Part shown: positions 41,366 through 50,457 of the stretch, piece after piece | Numbering within the stretch: position 1 is the stretch's first letter | How the letters are laid out: each line of letters opens with the position of its first letter | DNA from: Acinetobacter calcoaceticus DSM 30006 = CIP 81.8 | GTDB taxonomy: Bacteria > Pseudomonadota > Gammaproteobacteria > Pseudomonadales > Moraxellaceae | Reading direction: 5' to 3' | Length of the DNA: 64,000 nucleotides | NCBI RefSeq assembly: GCF_000368965.1 | Contig: NZ_KB849780.1 | Span: 434,145-498,144 of the forward strand | The notes under the pieces: generated by a model | Told to the model about the DNA's origin: nothing | Databases searched by the model: none | What the model saw: the letters and a program-made list of their open reading frames with translations, nothing else | Translations under genes and position numbers: made by a program

Positions 41366-42157
41366 ATGTTATTAAATAAACTTGCTATAGCTCCTACACT
41401 TATTCGTCATCGACGCTATAGCCCCAAACAGCATCAATTTACATCGACCTTAAATTACTTATGGTTCGATCCAGATCAATTAAATGAGATTGCAAAAGAT
41501 TGCTCACTTTGGTCAACCAATCATTGGAATGTCTTAGAACTATCCAAAAATGATTTTTTAAATATGTATCACGGGTCTATAAAGGAAAAAGTAGAAAAAG
41601 CGATACTGCAAAATAACAACTTACATATTAGGCCAGACTGGCAAATCAGAGTATTGGCTTTACCTCGTTGTTTGGGTTTTCGGTTTAATTCGGTCGTCTT
41701 TTATTTTGTTTTAAATAAAGCCGGAAAACCGCTCTTTGTTCTTAGTGAAATCACCAATACACCTTGGAATGAACGAAAAGTTTACATACACGACTGTATG
41801 AATCAACACTCCCATGTAGGCGGTTATGAAAGTTTTGATTTTAACTTTGAAAAATCATTTCATGTCTCGCCGTTTATGCCCATGCAGTTGACTTACCGCT
41901 GGCGATTTAGTTTTTCAGACCAGCAAAATGTCATTCATATGCAGCTCTTTGAGGAACAAAAACAAGTGTTTGATGCAACTATGCGGTTTGAACTTGTGCC
42001 CATCACATTTCCTTCACAGCAGTATCGATATGCTCTTATGAACAGCCTAGCCCCTTTTAAAATGTTGTTTTCAATATATTTAGAGGCATTTAAGTTATGG
42101 CGAAAAAAAGTTCCATTTTATCGTCATCCTAAAAAGATCAAGGTAGATAAGACATGA
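41366..42157 (+). CDS. DUF1365 family protein
   Basis: A 263-residue protein matching DUF1365: start LIRHRRYSPKQHQFTSTLNYLWFD (about 12-35 in pieces), NSVVFYFVLNKAGKPLFVLSEITNTPWNER, and the MPMQLTYRWRFSF centre. Function is unknown; the family is nearly always found between the flavin oxidoreductase and CFA synthase genes, so it belongs to the same lipid pathway. Overlaps the CFA gene by 4 bp. Confidence 0.88.
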   Translation: MLLNKLAIAPTLIRHRRYSPKQHQFTSTLNYLWFDPDQLNEIAKDCSLWSTNHWNVLELSKNDFLNMYHGSIKEKVEKAILQNNNLHIRPDWQIRVLALPRCLGFRFNSVVFYFVLNKAGKPLFVLSEITNTPWNERKVYIHDCMNQHSHVGGYESFDFNFEKSFHVSPFMPMQLTYRWRFSFSDQQNVIHMQLFEEQKQVFDATMRFELVPITFPSQQYRYALMNSLAPFKMLFSIYLEAFKLWRKKVPFYRHPKKIKVDKT

Positions 42158-43353
42158 TAAAAACATTTCTTTATGGTGAAGATGACTCACTACCGTTACT
42201 GCTCAAGAGTCTTCTCAAACTACGTCATGGACAGATCACTTTTCAGGGCGCGTGGAGTGGTACGGTTGGCGAGGTTTCAGACTTACATGCTGTGATTGAT
42301 GTTCGCAATCCTTTGCTGATGGATCTCATTTTAAAAAATGGTGTTTTAGGAGCAGCTGAAGGCTATATCCGTGGTGATTGGAGCAGCGAACAACTTGTAG
42401 AGTTGGTTCAGATACTGGCACGTAATCGAGATGTATTAGACCAGTTTAACCAGAATGTTATTGCACAGGCGAGCCAGTTTTTTCTGAAGGGTTGGTATAA
42501 AAATAGAAAAAACTCTATAAGCGGGAGCCGTAAAAATATTGCTGAGCACTATGACTTAAGTAATGACTTTTTTAAATTATTTTTAGACCCGTCGTTAATG
42601 TATTCGAGTGCCGTTTTTGAAAGTGAAAACATGTCACTTGAAGACGCGTCTGATTATAAAAAAGAGCTCATCTGTAAAAAGTTAGATTTAAAACCAATGG
42701 ATCATTTGGTTGAAATTGGAAGCGGTTGGGGCGGTTTTGCAATTTATGCAGCCCAACATTATGGCTGTAGAGTGACCACCATTACCATTTCACAAGCTCA
42801 ATACGATGAAGCCGTTACTCGTGTAACTGAAGCTGGGTTGGCACATCGAATTGATGTGCAATTAAAAGACTACCGCTTGCTCGAAGGAAAGTTCGATAAG
42901 TTGGTTTCAATTGAAATGGTTGAGGCCGTAGGTGCGCAATATTTATCAACATATTTTGATCAGTGCAAAGCGCTGTTAAAACCGAAAGGTTTGGCATTTA
43001 TTCAAGCCATTACCATTGAAGATTTCCGTTATAAAAAAGCATTAAATACAGTCGATTATATTAAGCGTTATATTTTCCCTGGTAGCTTTATTCCTAGCGT
43101 GAGTGTATTGACTCAGACCGCCTCTGAAAGCGGTTTAAGGTTAAAGCATTTAAATGACATCGGTTTAAGTTATGCAAAAACAATTCATCACTGGCGAGCA
43201 CGGTTTTTAATCGCACGAGAGGAAGTATTAGCTTTGGGTTTCGATGAAAACTTCATTCGCATGTGGGATTTCTATTTATGTTATTGCGAGGGTGGTTTTA
43301 AAGAAGGCGTGATAAGCAATGTTCACTTGTTGTTTGAAAGTACCAGTTACTAA
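42154..43353 (+). CDS. cfa: Cyclopropane-fatty-acyl-phospholipid synthase-like methyltransferase
   Basis: A 399-residue SAM-dependent methyltransferase of the CFA synthase family: substrate N-terminal domain (about 1-125), AEHYDLSNDFFKLFLDPSLMYSSAVF (about 128-155), SAM motif I EIGSGWGGFA (about 188-197) and the MVEAVG / RYIFPGSFIPS catalytic-site regions. It would transfer a methylene from SAM to the double bond of a membrane phospholipid chain. Co-transcribed with the flavin oxidoreductase and DUF1365 genes. Confidence 0.88.
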   Translation: MIKTFLYGEDDSLPLLLKSLLKLRHGQITFQGAWSGTVGEVSDLHAVIDVRNPLLMDLILKNGVLGAAEGYIRGDWSSEQLVELVQILARNRDVLDQFNQNVIAQASQFFLKGWYKNRKNSISGSRKNIAEHYDLSNDFFKLFLDPSLMYSSAVFESENMSLEDASDYKKELICKKLDLKPMDHLVEIGSGWGGFAIYAAQHYGCRVTTITISQAQYDEAVTRVTEAGLAHRIDVQLKDYRLLEGKFDKLVSIEMVEAVGAQYLSTYFDQCKALLKPKGLAFIQAITIEDFRYKKALNTVDYIKRYIFPGSFIPSVSVLTQTASESGLRLKHLNDIGLSYAKTIHHWRARFLIAREEVLALGFDENFIRMWDFYLCYCEGGFKEGVISNVHLLFESTSY

Positions 43354-43382
43354 CTCAAACACATCAAGCAAGGAGACTGCTC

Positions 43383-44162
43383 ATGTTTTGGAATTTACTG
43401 ATTCTAGATTTAATGATCATGTTGCTGAGCTGGCTACTTGCCACAGCAAATGGTCGAGCTGGAATTGTAGATGCCGCATGGAGTTTCTGTCTGGCAGTAA
43501 ACATTATTGTGTCTTCTTTACTCATTTCAGTTGCTCCAGTTGAAGTGCGACTTTTTGTCGGTATTTTTAGCGGCTTATGGTTTTTAAGATTATTTTGGCA
43601 TCTATTAAGACGTTATCAATCTGAACAAAAAGAAGATAGTCGTTACGCGAACATGCGTCAAGCCATGGGAAAGTTCCAGCACGTTGGCTTTTTATTATTT
43701 TTTATCTTTCAAACCCTTTTGGTACTTTTGTTCTTTTTTCCGATGTGGACGCTACTCAATGTAGAAGCAACTACATGGAGTAGCGGATATAAAATCGCTT
43801 TAGTGATTGCTGCTGTCATCATGGTGATTGCCTTTATTGGAGAGCAGCTCGCTGATCAGCAGTTATATCGATTTAAATTAAATCCGGATCATCATGGCAA
43901 AACGATGGATCAGGGTTTATGGCGTTATTCACGGCACCCAAATTATTTTTTTGAATGGTTACACTGGTTTGCCTATCCAATCATTGGTTTAGCTGCGGGC
44001 CAGTATTTATTGTGGATTTATCCGTTACTGATGTGGCTATTTTTATACTACGTCACGGGTATTCCATTTAGTGAAAAACAAGCAATTAAAAGCCGCGGTC
44101 AAAATTATCTTGATTATCAACAAAAAACATCAATGTTTATTCCGCGAAAACCCAAAAAATAG
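43383..44162 (+). CDS. DUF1295 / steroid 5-alpha-reductase-like membrane protein
   Basis: A 259-residue membrane protein with six to seven hydrophobic segments and the family C-terminus: GLWRYSRHPNYFFEWLHWFAYPIIG and FSEKQAIKSRGQNYLDYQQKTSMFIP. The family includes 3-oxo-5-alpha-steroid dehydrogenases and isoprenylcysteine-methyltransferase-like folds; in bacteria it commonly clusters with CFA genes. Probably a lipid reductase (inference). Between two methyltransferase genes in the same operon. Confidence 0.88.
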   Translation: MFWNLLILDLMIMLLSWLLATANGRAGIVDAAWSFCLAVNIIVSSLLISVAPVEVRLFVGIFSGLWFLRLFWHLLRRYQSEQKEDSRYANMRQAMGKFQHVGFLLFFIFQTLLVLLFFFPMWTLLNVEATTWSSGYKIALVIAAVIMVIAFIGEQLADQQLYRFKLNPDHHGKTMDQGLWRYSRHPNYFFEWLHWFAYPIIGLAAGQYLLWIYPLLMWLFLYYVTGIPFSEKQAIKSRGQNYLDYQQKTSMFIPRKPKK

Positions 44163-44170
44163 GTGCGCAT

Positions 44171-45220
44171 ATGGATTTTATTGTTCATCAGTCTTTAAAA
44201 ATTGTTGAAAGTGGTGTGATTCCAGATCATGCAATTCGGGCAGCAATCCGTGCTTTAAGCAAAAAGCGTTTAATTCAAGAAGGCCGTTATGACCCTGAAC
44301 AAGGGGCACAGCGCTATATGGATGTGCTTAATATGCTGAAACGGAGCGAAATCGCCGTTGAAACGGATAAGGCAAACGAGCAGCACTATGAATTGCCGAC
44401 TGAGTTTTTTCAGGCAGTGCTTGGAAAAAGACTCAAATATAGTGCTTGCTATTTTCCGACTAAAACAACAACTTTAGATCAAGCAGAGGAGCTCGCACTT
44501 CAGCTTTACTGTGAAAGAGCACAACTTAAAAACGGTCAACACATTTTAGAGCTAGGCTGTGGATGGGGTTCTCTAACTTTGTGGATGGCAGAAAACTATC
44601 CGCGCTCACAGATTACAGCTGTTTCAAACTCTGCAACCCAGAAAAAGCATATTCTTGGGCAAGCAAAGTTGAAGGGTTTAACGAATCTTGAAGTGCTCAC
44701 ATGTGATGTGAATGTGCTCGAATTAGACCAAGATCAATTTGATCGGGTTGTATCGGTTGAAATGTTTGAACACGTTCGTAACTATCAACGTCTTTTTGAG
44801 AAAATTCAGGGATGGTTGAAGGCAGATGGGCTACTTTGGTGTCATATTTTTTGCCATCGCTTTTTACATTATCCTTTTGAAGTAAAATCAGATTATGATT
44901 GGATGTCCAAGTATTTCTTTACTGGCGGTTTAATGCCTGCGACGTCAACTTTTTTGCATTTTCAAGAGCATTTAGAATTGGCTCAACAGTGGCAGTGGTC
45001 TGGCGAGCACTATATGAGAACCGCAAATGCTTGGCTTGATAATATGGATAATCAAGAAGTTGAATTGAAGCCTCTGTTTAAAAAAATCTATGGAAAAGAT
45101 GCCAATATTTGGTGGCAACGTTGGCGTATTTTCTTCATGGCTTGTGCTGAGCTATTTGGTTTTGAGCAAGGACAAGAATGGGTAATTGGTCACTTTTTAT
45201 TTAGAAAGAGATCATTGTAA
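44171..45220 (+). CDS. Second CFA-synthase-like SAM methyltransferase
   Basis: A 349-residue SAM methyltransferase, diverged from the one at 42154. ANEQHYELPTEFFQAVLGKRLKYSACYF and SAM motif ELGCGWGSLTLW are clear; the N-terminal domain is shorter. It resembles the group that also includes plant coclaurine-N-methyltransferase-like proteins. Two different family members in one operon suggest either two modification steps or different acceptors. It starts 8 bp after DUF1295. Confidence 0.85.
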   Translation: MDFIVHQSLKIVESGVIPDHAIRAAIRALSKKRLIQEGRYDPEQGAQRYMDVLNMLKRSEIAVETDKANEQHYELPTEFFQAVLGKRLKYSACYFPTKTTTLDQAEELALQLYCERAQLKNGQHILELGCGWGSLTLWMAENYPRSQITAVSNSATQKKHILGQAKLKGLTNLEVLTCDVNVLELDQDQFDRVVSVEMFEHVRNYQRLFEKIQGWLKADGLLWCHIFCHRFLHYPFEVKSDYDWMSKYFFTGGLMPATSTFLHFQEHLELAQQWQWSGEHYMRTANAWLDNMDNQEVELKPLFKKIYGKDANIWWQRWRIFFMACAELFGFEQGQEWVIGHFLFRKRSL

Positions 45221-45249
45221 TTTCTACAGCCTATCCCGGCGATAAAGAT

Positions 45250-46578
45250 ATGATAAGAACTCGATATGATGGCAAATCTAGTCATCCATTAGCCAAAATG
45301 TTCAATCGATATTATTGGTTGCAGATTGGTCTGATTGCATTATCGATCGTGGTCGGGTTGGCTTGTAGTGCATGGGTCATTAAAGGCTCTTTACTTAAAA
45401 CCGCTTTAGAGCAGGAAATGGAGCATTACTGGTTACGCATAGAACGTGACCCAAATGCAGATTTACCGGATACGAAAAATTTATATGGATATCGATGGAA
45501 TACAGAGATTGCACCTCAACCATTTCGGGGCATGCATTTAGAAAGTGGGGTGCACCGAGTATTCGTTGATGGTAAAGAGCGAATGACAGTTTATGGTGAG
45601 CATAATGGTCAACATGTTCTGTTGGTATTTGGCGAGAGCAATGTCAATAAGCTGATCTGGCTATTTGGACTGGCTCCGCTCATGTTTAGTTTGTCTGTGC
45701 TATATAGCTTTTTATGGTGGTCAAATCGAAAAGCCAGACGCTATTTTTCCCCAATTACACGCTTGGCAAATGCTTTAGAAAATATCGATTGGGCACATCA
45801 AGACACGCAAGCATCTCCTTTTAGAGATATTAATACCAATGGCAATATGGAAGCAGAATATCTCAAACAAGCTTTGGAAAAATATCATCAAGTTTTAAGT
45901 GATTTTATTCGACGCGAAAGGGAATTTACGGGAGATGTGAGCCATGAGCTGCGTACTCCGCTAACCATTTTGAAAGGTAATGTGCAACTTTGTCAGGCTA
46001 GATATGGAGATGATAAAGCCTTAGTTCGTCTTCATAATACGATTGAGGATATGCAGTTATTAGTCGATACCTTACTGGCGATTGCACGTAATACAGTAAA
46101 AAGCTTACCGTCTGAGAAGAATTTTTTATCTAGAATTGTGAAGGATTTAGTCGAAAGTTTACAAGCAGTGAGTGAGAGTAAGGGAATACATATTTATATT
46201 CAACCCGACCTTTCTGAACAGCCGCGCTGGTTATATCCCTCTATGACTAAAATGGTTTTAAGCAATATTTTACGTAATGCACTGAACTATTCTCAAGGCT
46301 CACAAATCGATATTATTCAACAAAAAAACAGCCTAATTATTGCAGATAATGGAATTGGAATTTCTTTACCTAACGATGTTAAGGTTCAAGAGCTCAGTGA
46401 CTCCCAACTTTCTTTAAAAGTTAAAGGCCACGGAATTGGTTTGCAATTGGTGCAAAAGCTTTGCAAACAATTAGGATGGCGAGTTGAGTTGTTTGATCGG
46501 CAGTACTATTTAGCTACTCATCCTGAGTTGGACTTAGAACAGGCAACAGGTTTAATTGTTGTGGTCTATTTGAGTTAA
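45250..46578 (+). CDS. Sensor histidine kinase of the lipid cluster
   Basis: A 442-residue membrane kinase: helix about 23-44, a short periplasmic region of about 90 residues, helix about 135-156, then H-box DVSHELRTPLTILKG with His232, N-box SNILRNALNYS, and ATP-binding DNGIGIS and KGHGIGLQLV. It starts 29 bp after the second methyltransferase on the same strand, so it is probably read in the lipid operon. Its likely partner, the response regulator at 46575, is on the opposite strand, and the two stop codons overlap by 4 bp. Confidence 0.9.
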   Translation: MIRTRYDGKSSHPLAKMFNRYYWLQIGLIALSIVVGLACSAWVIKGSLLKTALEQEMEHYWLRIERDPNADLPDTKNLYGYRWNTEIAPQPFRGMHLESGVHRVFVDGKERMTVYGEHNGQHVLLVFGESNVNKLIWLFGLAPLMFSLSVLYSFLWWSNRKARRYFSPITRLANALENIDWAHQDTQASPFRDINTNGNMEAEYLKQALEKYHQVLSDFIRREREFTGDVSHELRTPLTILKGNVQLCQARYGDDKALVRLHNTIEDMQLLVDTLLAIARNTVKSLPSEKNFLSRIVKDLVESLQAVSESKGIHIYIQPDLSEQPRWLYPSMTKMVLSNILRNALNYSQGSQIDIIQQKNSLIIADNGIGISLPNDVKVQELSDSQLSLKVKGHGIGLQLVQKLCKQLGWRVELFDRQYYLATHPELDLEQATGLIVVVYLS

Positions 46579-47270
46579 CTTGCAGAACCTTCTAAAGCAA
46601 TTTTTAAACCGACACCCGCCACTGTATGTAATAGTTTAGGGTCAAAAGGTTTATCGACCATTTTTCTTAAATTATATATGTGACTGCGTAATGCATCACT
46701 TTCAGGTTCTTCATCGCCCCATAACTCCATCATCAGTTCTTGTTTGGTCACCACTTTTGGCGACTGACGCATCAAAATTTTTAATAATTTAAATTGAATA
46801 GGCGGCAATTCGATATTATTTCCTGCACGAATAACTGTTTGGGTTGCGCTATCAAGAATTAAATCATGAATCTGAATTTTATGATGAGTGACTTCGCCAG
46901 CTGCTCTTTTAATTAATGCACGAATCCGCATCACTAATTCATTAAAATCAAAGGGTTTTACTAAATAATCATCTGTTCCAGCGGTAAAGCCTTTAAGTTT
47001 GTCATCTAAAGTATCTCTTGCTGTCAGCATAAGGACAGGAATATCAACACCTTGTTCGGTGCGGAGCCAGTTGCATAGGTCATAACCTGAGCCATCGGGT
47101 AAGTTTATATCGAGGAGCAAAAGATGATAATGCTGCGATTTGAGAAAGGTCCGTGCAGCATCTAAATTACGCGCATGATCGATGATATAACCATGCACTT
47201 CAAGAAATTCGCAGACGGTTGCTGCAAGTTCAAAATGGTCCTCAACCATGAGGATAAAGTGATTACCCAT
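46575..47270 (-). CDS. OmpR-family response regulator of the lipid cluster
   Basis: A 231-residue response regulator: acidic MVEDH, phospho-acceptor Asp54 (LLLLDINLP), LVKPFD with the conserved Lys, and a C-terminal winged helix (about 130-225, IELPPIQFKLLKILM). It is third in a minus-strand operon after the NTF2-like lipoprotein and chalcone-isomerase-like genes, 17 bp after the latter. With the convergent kinase it forms a two-component system whose halves end two operons. Confidence 0.9.
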   Translation of the reverse strand: MGNHFILMVEDHFELAATVCEFLEVHGYIIDHARNLDAARTFLKSQHYHLLLLDINLPDGSGYDLCNWLRTEQGVDIPVLMLTARDTLDDKLKGFTAGTDDYLVKPFDFNELVMRIRALIKRAAGEVTHHKIQIHDLILDSATQTVIRAGNNIELPPIQFKLLKILMRQSPKVVTKQELMMELWGDEEPESDALRSHIYNLRKMVDKPFDPKLLHTVAGVGLKIALEGSAS

Positions 47271-47287
47271 AAGATTCTATTAAGCCA

Positions 47288-47782
47288 TTAATTTAATAGT
47301 TGTTGTTTTAATTTAGCATTAAATGGTTCGCTACCAAACCAGATTTTAAAATATTGATTTGCATTCGGATTGTTTAAAGAACCGAGTAGCTTCTGATTTA
47401 ATTTTAGTTCTAGTTTTTGATTTTCCTGCTGGTAATACAAACTATATAAATCTCCATTTTTGATGGGTCTATAAAGTTCATTAATATGATTAAGCGGAGA
47501 TTTTGCATCAAATCCACTAATATTTTTCTTTAAATAATGCGTTGCTGCGCGCTTAAATGCCCACTCTGGAATATCGCGATTATAGCTAAAGTCCATTTTG
47601 ATGCTTTGACTCTGCCAATTTTTTAAGCAATCTTCAGCAAAGTAACTGACATTTCCCACTTTCTTACTCGTTATCATTAAAGGCGCTGAACTACATTTTT
47701 TCAGTTCAGCCGCGTTAGCTTGAGATACGATCAAGATTCCCAGAAATATTAAGACTCGACTTTTTTGAACGGTAATATCCAT
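47288..47782 (-). CDS. Chalcone-isomerase-like exported protein
   Basis: A 164-residue protein with a signal peptide (about 24 residues, ending ANA) and the periplasmic chalcone-isomerase-like pattern: SIKMDFSYNRDIPEWAFKRA, the GDLYSLYYQQENQKLEL strand pair, and YFKIWFGSEPFNAKLKQQLL at the end, where the family reads FGIWLG..P....LK..LL. The family sits beside CFA clusters and may bind lipids. GGAGGAG precedes its ATG, which lies 34 bp inside the upstream gene. Enzyme activity is not established. Confidence 0.78.
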   Translation of the reverse strand: MDITVQKSRVLIFLGILIVSQANAAELKKCSSAPLMITSKKVGNVSYFAEDCLKNWQSQSIKMDFSYNRDIPEWAFKRAATHYLKKNISGFDAKSPLNHINELYRPIKNGDLYSLYYQQENQKLELKLNQKLLGSLNNPNANQYFKIWFGSEPFNAKLKQQLLN

Positions 47783-48321
47783 TTATAGACTCCTCCAAAG
47801 ATTGGTAAAGAACGGTAGAGGCCATTCGCCGGATCCCAATAATCTTGCTGGAAAATAATTTTTTGTTGCTCATTAATCTTAATTTGACTCATTCCATAAG
47901 AAGCCATGGTTTTTGAGCGGCCTAGCATTTTAAAGTCATAGGTCATGTACCAATGGATGTAGGCTGTATCTTGATGGTGAGTTGCACTAATGAGTTTTAC
48001 AGTGACATTACTTACTCGGGCATTCATGCCTTCAAAATGTTTGATCAGATCCTTTTTCTGAGAGAACTGCGAGAGTGTATCGTTAATATAAAGCTGATCA
48101 GCGTAGAGATTGCCAGCATTGCTTATAAAAGAAGGGGTGCCAAGTGTATTAAATGCGGCAACAAAACGATTGCCGATATCTAACGCCTGCTCGTCATTTA
48201 ATGCTATTCCATTAATTTTTTGTTCAGCTTTGCCATAGTCACTTGAGTAACTAGGCACACTTTTACACGCTGTTAAACCTACCAAGGTAATCAGCCCTAG
48301 GGCTGTGGTTATAATTTTCAT
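47749..48321 (-). CDS. NTF2/SnoaL-like lipoprotein
   Basis: A 190-residue lipoprotein (lipobox GLTAC, Cys19) with an NTF2-like fold: ALDIGNRFVAAFN helix, the KKDLIKHFEGMNARVSNVTVKLI segment and AYIHWYMTYDFK. NTF2-like proteins are regular members of proteobacterial CFA/DUF1365 clusters. First gene of the minus-strand operon with the chalcone-isomerase-like protein and response regulator. Function unknown. Confidence 0.8.
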   Translation of the reverse strand: MKIITTALGLITLVGLTACKSVPSYSSDYGKAEQKINGIALNDEQALDIGNRFVAAFNTLGTPSFISNAGNLYADQLYINDTLSQFSQKKDLIKHFEGMNARVSNVTVKLISATHHQDTAYIHWYMTYDFKMLGRSKTMASYGMSQIKINEQQKIIFQQDYWDPANGLYRSLPIFGGVYKWILPFKKVES

Positions 48322-48570
48322 ATCTATATCCGAGCCAACTTTATAAGATTAAATTAAAGAGCTGGTCGTGAAGTTTGCGTGAATTCTTATGTTTTATGAT
48401 TGACGTTTAGAGGCTGGTTTTTCTTTTTGAAATACCCTTTATTAGATCTATTTAAGTTAGAAGTTTCTCTGGGCTCCACAAATTTTAGTATTAAGAAAGC
48501 AATTTTATTCTAGCTGCACTTTACCCATAAGAGATATAGATTACATTTGAATAAATAGGAAGTTTAAATA

Positions 48571-49323
48571 ATGAAAACAATTGGCTTATTAGGCGGAATG
48601 AGTTGGGAATCCACAGCGCTTTATTATCAACAAATTAATAAAATGGTTCATGGTAAATTAGGAAAATTGCATTCTGCTAAAGTGATTATTAATAGTGTCG
48701 ATTTTGAAGAAATCGCAACCTTGCAAGCGAAAGGCTTATGGCAAGAAGCTGGCGCATACTTAGCTGAGCAGGCGCTAAATTTAGAGAAAGCAGGGGCAGA
48801 GTGTATTTTAGTGTGTACCAACACCATGCATAAAATTGCACCGCAGATTGAGGATGCTATTACGGTCCCTTTTATACACATTGCCGATGCGACAGCAAAA
48901 GAAATTGTGAGTCAAGACATTGGTAAAGTCGCACTGTTGGGAACAGCTTTTACAATGGAGCAAGATTTTTATAAAGCTCGATTACAGGAGCATGGAATTG
49001 ACGTGATAATTCCAAATGAAGCCGACCGAAAGATAGTACATCGTATTATTTATGAAGAACTTTGTTTAGGTGTAATAAACCCAGATTCAAGGCAAAAATA
49101 CGAGACTATTGTAGAGGCGCTGATAACTGAAGGTGCAGAAGGAATTATCTTGGGTTGTACCGAAATTTGTATGTTGATTGGTGAGCTTAAATTCTCGGTT
49201 CCTTTATTTGATACGACTACCATTCATGCAAAAGAGGCGGTGAGTTTTAGCTTAAACGAAAATAAAAACTCTAATAGCGCCAATCTACATAGGTCTGCTG
49301 CAATTGCTGGGAGTATTCTTTAG
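48571..49323 (+). CDS. Aspartate/glutamate racemase-family protein
   Basis: A 250-residue PLP-independent amino-acid racemase: start MKTIGLLGGMSWEST, catalytic Cys82 in VCTNTMH and Cys196 in LGCTEI, each in the expected half. The pair of cysteines interconverts L and D forms, usually of Asp or Glu. Family length is about 230; the extra C-terminal 20 residues are polar and Ser/Asn-rich. It stands alone before the catabolic island. Confidence 0.9.
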   Translation: MKTIGLLGGMSWESTALYYQQINKMVHGKLGKLHSAKVIINSVDFEEIATLQAKGLWQEAGAYLAEQALNLEKAGAECILVCTNTMHKIAPQIEDAITVPFIHIADATAKEIVSQDIGKVALLGTAFTMEQDFYKARLQEHGIDVIIPNEADRKIVHRIIYEELCLGVINPDSRQKYETIVEALITEGAEGIILGCTEICMLIGELKFSVPLFDTTTIHAKEAVSFSLNENKNSNSANLHRSAAIAGSIL

Positions 49324-49361
49324 CAATATTTCAAATATCCTTTGTCATTAATCGTTAAGCC

Positions 49362-49381
49362 TGTGTCGTCAAATGTAAAGT
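49362..49381 (+). promoter_or_regulatory. Candidate OruR-type AraC operator (site 1)
   Basis: TGTGTCGTCAAATGTAAAGT ends 78 bp before the quinone oxidoreductase start. It is 19/20 identical to 57176-57195 and 17/20 identical to 19316-19335, all in the same orientation relative to the downstream gene. The regulator at 55975-56985 is the likely binder. Confidence 0.65.
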
Positions 49382-49459
49382 GGCACATATCCTACTTATT
49401 GTAGTTTTAGTTATTGCTTTTATAGGCACTTAATAAAAAACCAAAATATGGGATAGGAC

Positions 49460-50446
49460 ATGACGTTGACGAAAGCTATACGTTTCTATGGAACAGGAAC
49501 GCCAGAAGTAATGCGCTACGAAGATGTAGAAGTAGGAGATCCAAAAGCTGGAGAAGTACGCCTACGTCATGTGGCAGTCGGCCTAAATTATGCCGATACA
49601 TATTTTCGTAATGGAACGTATAAAATTCCAATGCCTAATGGCATGGGCGTCGAAGCTTCAGGTGTCGTCGAAGCTTTAGGCGAAGGAGTGACTCAGCTTA
49701 AAGTAGGTGATCGAGTTACTTATACAGGTTTTTTAAATACGTTAGGTGCATATAGTACCCACCGTCTAATTCCAGCAAATGCTTTAATTAAATTACCCGA
49801 AGAAATTTCTTGTGAAACAGCGGCAGCCATGACCATGAGAGGGTTGACCGCTGCTTATCTAATGCGCCGTATTTATGACTTTAAAGCTGGCGACTCGATT
49901 TTATTACATGCAGCTGCAGGTGGAGTTGGGTTGATTGTTTCTCAGTGGGCTAAATTACTTGGCTTGACTGTTATCGGTACAACGTCTTCAGAAGAAAAAG
50001 CTGCTGTAGCAAGAGCTCATGGTTGTGATCATGTCATTAATTATAGCCATGAAAATGTTGCTGAACGTGTACGCGAGTTAACAGGGGGCGTTGGTGTAAA
50101 TGTCGTTTTTGATAGTGTCGGTCAAGCCACTTTCATGAGTTCATTAGATTCCTTAAAACGCCGTGGTTTGCTGGTCTGTGTAGGAACTGCGTCTGGTCCA
50201 ATTCCTGCTTTTGATCCGGTATTACTTGCTGTGAAAGGTTCATTGTTTGTGACTCGTCCAGCTTTGGCTGATTACATTGCAGATCCTGCTGAGAAAAGGG
50301 AACTGGCAAATGAATTATTTGAGCACGTTCGACATGGACGAATCAAAATTGAAATTAATCAGCGTTATGAGCTAAAGGATGCTGTACAAGCTCATCGTGA
50401 TTTAGAAGCACGTAAAACAATAGGTTCATCAATTTTTGTAATTTGA
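49460..50446 (+). CDS. NADPH:quinone oxidoreductase-like MDR enzyme
   Basis: A 328-residue zinc-free medium-chain reductase of the zeta-crystallin/QOR type: GLNYADTYFRNGTYK (about 42-56), the HAAAGGVGLIVSQWAK NADP loop (about 147-162) and FDSVGQATF. First gene of a probable seven-gene catabolic series and preceded by the candidate OruR-type site. It probably reduces an enone or quinone; the next gene follows closely. Confidence 0.9.
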   Translation: MTLTKAIRFYGTGTPEVMRYEDVEVGDPKAGEVRLRHVAVGLNYADTYFRNGTYKIPMPNGMGVEASGVVEALGEGVTQLKVGDRVTYTGFLNTLGAYSTHRLIPANALIKLPEEISCETAAAMTMRGLTAAYLMRRIYDFKAGDSILLHAAAGGVGLIVSQWAKLLGLTVIGTTSSEEKAAVARAHGCDHVINYSHENVAERVRELTGGVGVNVVFDSVGQATFMSSLDSLKRRGLLVCVGTASGPIPAFDPVLLAVKGSLFVTRPALADYIADPAEKRELANELFEHVRHGRIKIEINQRYELKDAVQAHRDLEARKTIGSSIFVI

Positions 50447-50457
50447 AAGGATTCCTT

